Origin: an uncultured Eubacteriales bacterium
Lineage (GTDB): Bacteria; Bacillota; Clostridia; Oscillospirales; Oscillospiraceae
Direction: 5' to 3'
Length of the DNA: 7,865 nucleotides
NCBI GenBank assembly: GCA_900555735.1
Contig: USMI01000091.1
Span: 1-7,865 of the forward strand
Below are positions 1 through 5,617 of this stretch, piece by piece. The notes under the pieces are model-generated. The model was not told the origin of the DNA. It made no database searches and saw only the letters and a list, made by a program, of their open reading frames with translations. Position 1 is the stretch's first letter. Each line of letters starts with the position of its first letter. Both the position numbers and the translations under genes were made by a program.

Positions 1-1523
1 TGCAGGTAACGCTGGAGGCCACCGTGCAGTACTATCTGGAAAAGGGCATGAAGGACATGTGCGACGCCTTCTCCCCCGCCAACGGTGCCACCGGTATCGT
101 TATGGACGTGCGCAACGGTGGAATCCTTGCCATGGCCTCCTTCCCCAACTATGACCTGAACGACTTTACTACCGTCACCGACAAGACGCTGCTGGAGCAG
201 ATGGCGCGGGGCGAGCTGGACGAAAAAGGCGCCCAGCAGAAGCAATGGCGCAACAAGGCGCTGAACGACACCTATGAGCCCGGCTCCACCTTCAAGATCC
301 TGACGTTGTCCGCCGCGCTGGAGGAGGGACTGATCGACAAGACCACCTCCGTCAATTGCAGCGGCGCGGTGAATATCTCCGGCCATACCATCCACTGCTC
401 CAACAAGGCCGGTCACGGCCTGCAGACCCTTCAGCAGACGGTAGGTAACTCCTGCAACCCGGCCTTTATTTCCTACGGTCTGAAACTGGGTACAGAGAAG
501 TTCTATCAGTACATGCGCTCCTTCGGCATCATGTCCCCCACCGGGGTGGATCTGGGCGGCGAGGCTACCGGCGTGTTCGCCGCGGACGCCAACTTCACCC
601 AGCTGGATCTGGCCTGCTACGCCTTCGGCCAGAACTTCACCGTAACACCGCTGGCGCTCATCACGGCGCAGGCAGCCTGCGTCAACGGCGGCTATCTCTA
701 CACCCCCCATTTTGCCCAGCAGATCACCGACAGCAACGGCAACGTGATCTGGCAGCATGACGATACGCCGGTACGGCAGGTCATCAGCGAGGAGACCTCC
801 GCCACTGTGCGGGAATGTCTGGAATACGTGGTAGCCAGCGGCACCGGCAAAAACGGTCAGGTAGCGGGCTACCGCATCGGCGGCAAGACCGGTACGGCCG
901 ATAAGGGCCAGTCCGGCGACGTGGTGGTCTCCTTCCTGTGCTTCGCACCGGCGGACGATCCCCAGATCATGATGCTGATCACCATGGACACTCCCAGCCG
1001 CTCCACCGGCACCTATGTGTCCGGCGGCAACATGGTGGCTCCCTATTCCAGCGCCATCATGGCGGAGATCCTTCCCTATCTGGGCATCGAGCCCAGTTAC
1101 AGCGCCGAGGAGCTGATGGGCGTGGACACCACCGTGCCCAACGTCATCGGCATGACGGTACAGGAGGCCAAGGACCGCATGAAGGAGCGGGGCTTCACCT
1201 GCAAGATCGAGGGTGACGGCGAGAAGATCACCGATCAGACCCCCGTGGGCGGCGCCATCATTCCCGGCAAATCCACGGTGGTGCTGTATGCCGGAGCCGA
1301 GAAACCGGATAAAATGTGTACGGTACCCTCTCTGGTGGGGCGCACCGCCTCCGAAGCCAACACTGCCGCCACCAACGCGGGACTGCTGATCCGCTTCACC
1401 GGCACCACCAGCTCGGAGTCAAACACCGTGCTGGTATTCAGTCAGGAGCTAGAGGCCGGTACGGAGGTGCCCGCCGGTACGGTCATCACCGTGCGACTGG
1501 GCGACACCACTGTCCGGGACTGA
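1..1523 (+). CDS. spoVD: SpoVD/FtsI-type class B penicillin-binding protein (transpeptidase) with two PASTA domains, 5' partial
   Basis: This enzyme crosslinks peptidoglycan stem peptides outside the membrane as an acyl-serine DD-transpeptidase. The frame is open from base 3, and the GTG at 24 lies inside conserved domain sequence, so the true start is upstream; about 200 N-terminal residues (membrane anchor, dimerisation domain) are missing compared with B. subtilis SpoVD. All three catalytic motifs are visible: STFK with nucleophile Ser at 285-287, SCN at 450-458, and KTG at 885-893 within GGKTGTA. Two PASTA domains follow, at about 1130-1290 (TVPNVIGMTVQEA) and 1316-1505 (TVPSLVGRTASEA). 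B. subtilis SpoVD has one, so the tail is longer here. Cysteines at 396-398 (CSNKAGHGLQT) and 453-455 (NSCNP) align with the SpoVD redox pair Cys332/Cys351. Position directly before murE also matches spoVD. The alternative is a vegetative FtsI/PBP2B-type protein, or one protein serving both roles; family certain, sporulation role inferred. Confidence 0.9.
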   Translation, partial: QVTLEATVQYYLEKGMKDMCDAFSPANGATGIVMDVRNGGILAMASFPNYDLNDFTTVTDKTLLEQMARGELDEKGAQQKQWRNKALNDTYEPGSTFKILTLSAALEEGLIDKTTSVNCSGAVNISGHTIHCSNKAGHGLQTLQQTVGNSCNPAFISYGLKLGTEKFYQYMRSFGIMSPTGVDLGGEATGVFAADANFTQLDLACYAFGQNFTVTPLALITAQAACVNGGYLYTPHFAQQITDSNGNVIWQHDDTPVRQVISEETSATVRECLEYVVASGTGKNGQVAGYRIGGKTGTADKGQSGDVVVSFLCFAPADDPQIMMLITMDTPSRSTGTYVSGGNMVAPYSSAIMAEILPYLGIEPSYSAEELMGVDTTVPNVIGMTVQEAKDRMKERGFTCKIEGDGEKITDQTPVGGAIIPGKSTVVLYAGAEKPDKMCTVPSLVGRTASEANTAATNAGLLIRFTGTTSSESNTVLVFSQELEAGTEVPAGTVITVRLGDTTVRD

Positions 1524-1547
1524 TGCGCACTTTTCGCAATATTTATA

Positions 1548-1570
1548 GCATGAAATTGCATTTCACTTGC
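1548..1570. repeat. Short imperfect palindrome in the spoVD-murE gap
   Basis: TGAAAT and ATTTCA flank a TGC loop, and outer GCA/TGC arms add three pairs with a two-base bulge. A wider inverted pair, TATAGC at 1544-1549 and GCTATA at 1582-1587, surrounds it, the second arm overlapping the murE -10 candidate. The core resembles the hairpin at 4167-4192: both contain GCATGAAAT on the left and ATTTCA followed closely by TTGC on the right. It has no following T-run, so it is not a convincing terminator. It may be an operator or a copy of a dispersed intergenic repeat; the sequence alone does not decide. Confidence 0.5.
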
Positions 1571-1589
1571 GTTTCCTGCCTGCTATACT
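1561..1589 (+). promoter_or_regulatory. Candidate extended -10 promoter for murE
   Basis: The TATACT hexamer at 1584-1589 matches the vegetative sigma-A -10 consensus in five of six positions and is preceded by TG at 1581-1582, giving an extended -10 (TGnTATACT). The -35 box at the usual 17-base spacing (TTTCAC, 1561-1566) is poor, as is common with extended -10 promoters. Transcription would start near 1596-1597, about 45 bases before the murE ATG. A weak hairpin (GCGG 1599-1602 with CCGC 1610-1613) would lie at the 5' end of the message. This would let murE and the genes after it be expressed when the upstream sporulation-type PBP gene is silent. Confidence 0.5.
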
Positions 1590-1641
1590 GGCAATAGCGC
1601 GGTCATAACCCGCCGCAAAACAGGATAAAGGAGATCGTTCC

Positions 1642-3084
1642 ATGAAACTAAAGGATGTATTGAAGGGTCTGGAGATCCTCTCCGCCACCGCCGATATTGA
1701 GACGGAGATCACCGGCGTCAGCTATGACTCCCGCACCACCGAAAAGGGCGACGTATTCGTAGCCATCAGCGGTGAGGCGGTGGACGGCCACCGCTTTATC
1801 CCCGTGGCCGCCGAAAAGGGCGCGGCCTGCGTAGTGTGCGAGCGTATCCCAGAGGGGGATATCCCCTATGTGCAGGTGGAAAGCTCCCGCAAGGCGCTGG
1901 CCCTGATGGGCGGCAACTGGTTCGACCATCCCGCCAGAGAAATGACCATGATCGGCGTCACCGGCACCAGCGGCAAGACCACCTCCACCTATCTCATCAA
2001 GAGTATTCTGGAGCAGAAGGCCGGAGCCAAGGTAGGGCTGGTAGGTACCATCCAGAACATGATCGGCGATCAGGTGCTTCATACCGAGCGCACCACGCCG
2101 GAATCCTTCGAGCTGCACCGCCTGTTCCGCCAGATGTCCGACGCGGGCTGCACCCATGTGGTGATGGAGGTCTCCTCCCACGCGCTGGTGCTGGATCGGG
2201 TGTACGGCATCCGGTTCGCCGTGGGCATCTTCACCAACCTCAGTCAGGATCATCTGGATTTCCACCATACCATGGAGGCCTACTGCGACGCCAAGGCTAT
2301 CCTCTTCAACCGCTGCGACGTGGCCATCTACAACGCCGACGATCCGTGGCATGAGCGGATGCTGGCCCACTGCCCCTGCCGCACCTTCAGCTACAGCGCC
2401 AAGGGCGAGGCCGACCTCTCCGCCAAGAACATCCAGCTCCATGCCGGCAGCGTGGACTACGACGCCGAGGCGGACACCGAGTGGGCACACGTCCATGTGG
2501 GCATCCCCGCCATCTTCACCGTGTATAACACGCTGGACGCCATCTCCGCCTGCTGGAATCTGGGCGTGTCCATTGAAAACTGCGCCGACGCGCTGGCGAA
2601 GAATCACGGCGTGAAGGGCCGCATGGAGATCATCCCCACCCCCGGCAAGAGCTTCACCATCCTCAACGACTACGCCCACAAACCTGACGCGCTGGAAAAT
2701 GTCCTCTCCTCGGTACGCGGCTTTGCCAAGGGCCGCACCGTGGTGGTGTTCGGCTGCGGCGGCGACCGTGACCGCACCAAGCGCCCCATCATGGGCGAAA
2801 TCGCGGCGCGTCTGGCGGATTTCAGCATTGTCACCTCCGATAATCCCCGGACGGAGGAGCCCATGGCCATCATCGATGACATTCTGGCCGGGATGAAGGG
2901 CTGCACTGCCTACGCCGTAGAGCCGGATCGGGTGAAGGCCATTCACTACGCCATGGATCACGCCCAGCCGGGTGATGTGATCGTGCTGGCCGGCAAAGGA
3001 CACGAGGACTATCAGGAGATCAACCATCAGCACTTCCCCATGGATGAGCGGGTCATCGTGGCCCAGCACCTGAAGGAAATGTAA
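1642..3084 (+). CDS. murE: UDP-N-acetylmuramoyl-L-alanyl-D-glutamate--2,6-diaminopimelate ligase
   Basis: This cytoplasmic ATP-dependent Mur ligase adds meso-diaminopimelate to UDP-MurNAc-L-Ala-D-Glu. Its 480 residues are a normal full length. Visible motifs in order are: N-terminal UDP-binding domain with YDSRTTEKGDVFVAI (28-42); ATP P-loop GVTGTSGKTT (105-114); TTPES (151-155); EVSSHAL (176-182); TNLSQDHLDFH (198-208); the lysine expected to be carbamoylated in YCDAKAILF (Lys218); NDYAHKPDAL (342-351); and GCGGDRDRTKRP (371-382). DNPR at 400-403 is the signature for meso-DAP rather than L-lysine specificity, and GKGHE (451-455) supplies the Gly and Glu that contact DAP in E. coli MurE. The ATG is preceded by AAGGAG (about 1628-1633) with 8-base spacing, which fixes the start. 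It follows the PBP gene after 118 bases with its own promoter candidate and probably leads the operon through mraY. Confidence 0.97.
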   Translation: MKLKDVLKGLEILSATADIETEITGVSYDSRTTEKGDVFVAISGEAVDGHRFIPVAAEKGAACVVCERIPEGDIPYVQVESSRKALALMGGNWFDHPAREMTMIGVTGTSGKTTSTYLIKSILEQKAGAKVGLVGTIQNMIGDQVLHTERTTPESFELHRLFRQMSDAGCTHVVMEVSSHALVLDRVYGIRFAVGIFTNLSQDHLDFHHTMEAYCDAKAILFNRCDVAIYNADDPWHERMLAHCPCRTFSYSAKGEADLSAKNIQLHAGSVDYDAEADTEWAHVHVGIPAIFTVYNTLDAISACWNLGVSIENCADALAKNHGVKGRMEIIPTPGKSFTILNDYAHKPDALENVLSSVRGFAKGRTVVVFGCGGDRDRTKRPIMGEIAARLADFSIVTSDNPRTEEPMAIIDDILAGMKGCTAYAVEPDRVKAIHYAMDHAQPGDVIVLAGKGHEDYQEINHQHFPMDERVIVAQHLKEM

Positions 3085-3095
3085 ACCAGAGAAAA

Positions 3096-3112
3096 CGCCT
3101 TTCCGCAAGGCG
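3096..3112 (+). other. Small hairpin in the mraY leader
   Basis: CGCCTT (3096-3101) and AAGGCG (3107-3112) form a perfect six-base-pair stem with a TCCGC loop, between the murE stop and the mraY start. It is followed by a purine run rather than T residues, so it is not an intrinsic terminator. It ends just before the weak mraY ribosome binding region and could be an RNA processing or stability element; function is unknown. Confidence 0.45.
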
Positions 3113-3132
3113 AAAGAAAGAGAGTCATTCAC

Positions 3133-4158
3133 ATGGAAATTATTCTGGCTGCCATTGTCAGCTTTGTTGTCACCGCCGTGGTGGGTAAGCTTCTCATCCC
3201 GGCCCTCGTCCGCCTGAAGGCGGGCCAGAGCATCAAGGAGATCGGCCCCAAGTGGCATATGTCCAAGCAGGGCACGCCCACCATGGGCGGGCTGATGTTC
3301 ATTATCGGCATCGGCGTGGCCATCGTGATCTGCGGCTGGGCCGGTATGCTGGCAGGCAGCTTCCAGCACCTGTATGTGTATCTGTTCGCGCTGGTATTCG
3401 GCGGCATCGGCTATATCGACGACTACCAGAAGGTAAAGCACCATCAGAACACCGGCCTGACCGCGCCCCAGAAATTTCTGCTGCAATTGGCGGCGGCCAT
3501 CGCCTTCCTGTGCCTGATGCGGTATGAGGGAATGCTGAGTCCCAACCTGTATGTGCCCTTTTTCAACACCTATATCGTGTTAAACTGGGGTGTCTATCTG
3601 GTGTTTGCCGCCTTTGTCATCGTAGGCACCGTCAACGCCGTCAACATCACCGACGGTATCGACGGCCTGTCCAGCAGCGTCACGCTGCCGGTGGCGGCTT
3701 TCTTCGCGTGGGAGGGCTGCGGCTATATGCCCCAATATCTGGTGCTGGCGGCTATCCCCGTCTATTATAACCAGCTGAGCATTTTCAGCGCCGCCCTGTT
3801 CGGCGGTCTGCTGGGGTTCCTGCTGTATAACCACTACCCCGCCAAGGTGTTCATGGGCGACACCGGCTCCCTGTTTCTGGGCGGCGCGGTGGCGGCGCTG
3901 GCCTTCGCCTACGACATGCCGCTGGTGCTGATCCTGGTGGGCTTCGTCTACATCTGCGAGACACTGTCCGACATCATTCAGGTGGGCTATTTCAAGCTAA
4001 CCCACGGCAAGCGGATCTTCAAAATGGCCCCGCTGCACCATCATTTCGAGATGTGCGGCTGGAGCGAGAAGAAGGTAGTGGCGGTATTCGCCACGGTGAG
4101 CCTGCTCTTCTGCCTGCTGGCCGTTGTGGCGGTGAACGGAAGATTTCTGGCCATGTAA
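3133..4158 (+). CDS. mraY: Phospho-N-acetylmuramoyl-pentapeptide-transferase (MraY translocase I)
   Basis: This integral membrane enzyme transfers phospho-MurNAc-pentapeptide from UDP to undecaprenyl phosphate, giving lipid I. The 341 residues contain about ten hydrophobic segments, as expected for the family. Key motifs are: GTPTMGGLMF (47-56); the Mg-binding pair Asp96-Asp97 in GYIDDYQK (93-100); NAVNITDGIDGL (168-179); the catalytic-region aspartate Asp243 in FMGDTGSLFLGG (240-251); and the HHH motif in PLHHHFE (300-306, His302-304). The start is supported by the canonical membrane N-terminus, but the upstream ribosome binding site is weak: only a GAAAGAAAGAGAG purine run (about 3112-3124) with a GAG core eight bases before the ATG. 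Many Clostridia place murF before and murD after this gene; neither is here. Identification is certain. Confidence 0.98.
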   Translation: MEIILAAIVSFVVTAVVGKLLIPALVRLKAGQSIKEIGPKWHMSKQGTPTMGGLMFIIGIGVAIVICGWAGMLAGSFQHLYVYLFALVFGGIGYIDDYQKVKHHQNTGLTAPQKFLLQLAAAIAFLCLMRYEGMLSPNLYVPFFNTYIVLNWGVYLVFAAFVIVGTVNAVNITDGIDGLSSSVTLPVAAFFAWEGCGYMPQYLVLAAIPVYYNQLSIFSAALFGGLLGFLLYNHYPAKVFMGDTGSLFLGGAVAALAFAYDMPLVLILVGFVYICETLSDIIQVGYFKLTHGKRIFKMAPLHHHFEMCGWSEKKVVAVFATVSLLFCLLAVVAVNGRFLAM

Positions 4159-4166
4159 AAACTACT

Positions 4167-4192
4167 GGCATGAAATCTTCGATTTCATTGCC
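4167..4192. repeat. Inverted repeat just after mraY
   Basis: GGCATGAAATC (4167-4177) pairs with GATTTCA plus TGCC (4181-4192), giving eleven base pairs with one bulged T and a three-base TTC loop. It starts nine bases after the mraY stop codon. There is no T-run after it on the + strand, so it is not a typical terminator, though it could stabilise the 3' end of the upstream message. Its core resembles the palindrome at 1548-1570. Confidence 0.7.
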
Positions 4193-4203
4193 AATGGGGA
4201 TTG

Positions 4204-4279
4204 CGGCCGACTGCGCAGTGGAGCGAAGCGGAACAAGTGCCCTTGGGGTACGCGCGTCCTTCGGACACACTGGCGGCCG
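4204..4279. other. Candidate multibranched RNA fold
   Basis: CGGCCG at 4204-4209 can pair with CGGCCG at 4274-4279, and inside it CAGTG (4216-4220) pairs with CACTG (4268-4272). Enclosed are two local hairpins: GTGCCC (4237-4242) with GGGTAC (4246-4251), and GTCC (4256-4259) with GGAC (4263-4266), the latter over a TTC loop. A competing local palindrome, ACTGCGCAGT (4210-4219), could exclude the CAGTG/CACTG stem, so two alternative folds are possible. The fold was derived by eye, without energy calculation, and short GC-rich stems arise easily by chance in DNA of this composition. Confidence 0.35.
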
Positions 4280-4285
4280 AGAAGA

Positions 4286-4316
4286 ATTTTTCTGACGCAC
4301 ATGTCGTCAGAAAAAT
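4286..4316. repeat. Perfect 12-base-pair inverted repeat
   Basis: The left arm 4286-4297 (A, five T, CTGACG) is the exact reverse complement of the right arm 4305-4316 (CGTCAG, five A, T), with a seven-base loop CACATGT. The T-run lies before the GC part and the A-run after it, on both strands, which is the reverse of an intrinsic terminator. An exact 12-base arm pair is unlikely by chance and suggests a palindromic repeat unit or a protein-binding dyad. Confidence 0.75.
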
Positions 4317-4327
4317 GATTTAACTTT

Positions 4328-4349
4328 TTCGCGGCGTCCGCGCCGCGAA
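4328..4349. repeat. Very GC-rich hairpin upstream of ftsW
   Basis: TTCGCGGCG (4328-4336) and CGCCGCGAA (4341-4349) form a perfect nine-base-pair stem over a TCCG loop. A run of five T residues occurs at 4361-4365, but 11 bases after the stem, too far for a canonical terminator. A leaky terminator or attenuator before ftsW remains possible; a palindromic repeat unit is equally plausible. Confidence 0.7.
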
Positions 4350-4392
4350 CTCTGCGAGGCTTTTTACTCATTACAGAAAGGAGGAACGTCTT

Positions 4393-5601
4393 ATGCCGCA
4401 ATATTCCCAACAGCCCCCCGTGAAGCACACGGAAAAAATGCGCCGCAAGGCGGTGGAGCGCAAGCATCTGCTGGCCGCCAAGGGCGGACGGATGGACGTT
4501 CCCTTCCTGCTGCTGACCCTGCTGCTGACGGTGATCGGCCTTGTGATGCTGTTTTCCGCCAGCTTCCCCTCCGCCTATTACGAGACCGGAAACCCGGCTT
4601 ATTACTTCAAGCGGCAGGCAATTTTCGCCGCGCTGGGCCTTTCCGCCATGTTTGTGGTGGCCAAGATCAACTATCAGCGCTGGCGCGGCGCGGCCCGCAT
4701 GCTGCTGATCTTCTCCATCTTTCTGCTGATCCTGGTCATTATCCCCCATGTGGGCATCACCCAGAACCGCGCCACCCGCTGGCTGGGTATTGAAAATGTG
4801 TTTACCTTCCAGCCGTCGGAGATCGCCAAGCTGGCGGTCATCGTCTACTTTGCCGACAGCATCTCCAAGAAGCGGGAAAAAATGCTGCAATGGCGGGAGG
4901 GCATTCTGCCCTATGTCATTATTCTGGGCGTGATCTCCATTCTGATGCTGCTGGAGCCGCATCTGTCCGGCACCATTCTGATCGTAGGCACCGGCGCCAT
5001 CATGATGGCCGTCGGCGGTATGCAGGGCTGGCTCATCGGCGCGGGCATCGGCGGCGTGGCCGCCGTGGCGGTGCTGTTCGTGAAGCTGGTGGAATCCGGC
5101 GTCATCTCCTACGGCGCCAGCCGTATCGCCATGTGGCACGATCCGTGGCTGGATATGAGCGACGACGGCTATCAGATGGTGCAGAGCCTCATCGCCATCG
5201 GCTCCGGCGGCCTGCTGGGTCTGGGCCTTGGTAAGGGTCGCCAGAAGTTCCTGTACCTGCCGGAGGAACACAACGACTTCATCTTTGCCGTGGTGTGCGA
5301 GGAGCTGGGCCTGATCGGTGCGTGCGTCATTATGCTGATCTTTGCCATGCTACTGCTGCGTGGCTTCTGGATCGCCCTCCACGCCCGTGACCGGTTCGGC
5401 ACGCTGCTGGTGGTGGGCGTTATGACCCATCTGGGATTACAGGTATTCCTGAATATCGCGGTGGTGTCGGGCCTTGTCCCGGCCACCGGTATCTCCCTGC
5501 CCTTCTTCAGCTACGGCGGCACGGCGCTTGCTCTGCAGCTGGTGGAAATGGGCATCGTATTGAGCGTTTCCCGGCAGATCCCCGCGCCGCGAAACGGATA
5601 G
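4393..5601 (+). CDS. ftsW: SEDS-family peptidoglycan glycan polymerase FtsW/SpoVE
   Basis: This polytopic membrane protein polymerises lipid II into glycan strands and works with a class B PBP. Its 402 residues begin with a basic cytoplasmic tail (about 1-34), followed by roughly ten membrane segments. Family motifs are: LFSAS (53-57); NRATRWLGI (125-133); FQPSEIAKLA (139-148); DDGYQMVQSLIAIGSGG (257-273); LYLPEEHNDFIFA (287-299), whose Asp295 aligns with catalytic Asp297 of E. coli FtsW; and the C-terminal GISLPFFSYGG (366-376). EPHLSGT (188-194) replaces the more usual EPDLGT. The start is fixed by AAAGGAGG (4377-4384), eight bases before the ATG and the strongest ribosome binding site in the window. 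B. subtilis has spoVE at this position, so together with the SpoVD-type PBP upstream a sporulation role is possible; vegetative FtsW and SpoVE cannot be separated from sequence alone. Confidence 0.95.
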   Translation: MPQYSQQPPVKHTEKMRRKAVERKHLLAAKGGRMDVPFLLLTLLLTVIGLVMLFSASFPSAYYETGNPAYYFKRQAIFAALGLSAMFVVAKINYQRWRGAARMLLIFSIFLLILVIIPHVGITQNRATRWLGIENVFTFQPSEIAKLAVIVYFADSISKKREKMLQWREGILPYVIILGVISILMLLEPHLSGTILIVGTGAIMMAVGGMQGWLIGAGIGGVAAVAVLFVKLVESGVISYGASRIAMWHDPWLDMSDDGYQMVQSLIAIGSGGLLGLGLGKGRQKFLYLPEEHNDFIFAVVCEELGLIGACVIMLIFAMLLLRGFWIALHARDRFGTLLVVGVMTHLGLQVFLNIAVVSGLVPATGISLPFFSYGGTALALQLVEMGIVLSVSRQIPAPRNG

Positions 5602-5617
5602 AAGGAGCTTATTTACT

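Larger units (their letters stand above)
4159..4392. repeat. Hairpin-dense 234-base intergenic element between mraY and ftsW
   Basis: No coding gene is supported here. The stretch is a chain of inverted repeats, listed individually below: 4167-4192, a branched fold at 4204-4279, 4286-4316 and 4328-4349, ending in a strong ribosome binding site for ftsW. GCGGCCGA occurs twice as a direct repeat (4203-4210 and 4273-4280). Composition shifts between AT-rich and very GC-rich blocks, unlike the evenly GC-rich genes either side. It occupies the position of murD in the usual cluster order. Candidate explanations are a composite of dispersed palindromic repeats (REP- or MITE-like), or a structured RNA leader for ftsW. 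No obvious target-site duplication or transposase is visible. Confidence 0.6.

Noticed and set aside
1524..1545. Terminator after the PBP gene (TGCG/CGCA around a T-rich loop)
   Set aside because: Only four base pairs and no proper T-run; too weak to call.
1648..3486. Long open frame on the minus strand, 612 codons, opposite murE and mraY
   Set aside because: It is antisense to two unmistakable genes. Its translation is dominated by His, Gly, Ala, Asp and Gln repeats typical of the complement of GC-rich coding DNA, and shows no recognisable domain.
4053..4295. Small + strand open frame running from the end of mraY into the gap
   Set aside because: It starts inside mraY in another frame, has no ribosome binding site and its second half encodes hairpin DNA; no support for a protein.
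4328..4365. Intrinsic terminator before ftsW
   Set aside because: The stem is strong, but the five T residues lie 11 bases beyond it rather than directly after, so it fails the usual layout; transcription into ftsW cannot be excluded.
4159..4392. A degraded murD remnant
   Set aside because: The gap is about 230 bases against roughly 1350 for murD, and no Mur ligase motif such as the P-loop can be read in any frame.
4162..5271. Minus-strand open frame opposite the gap and ftsW
   Set aside because: Same antisense composition artefact, overlapping conserved FtsW codons, with no family motif.
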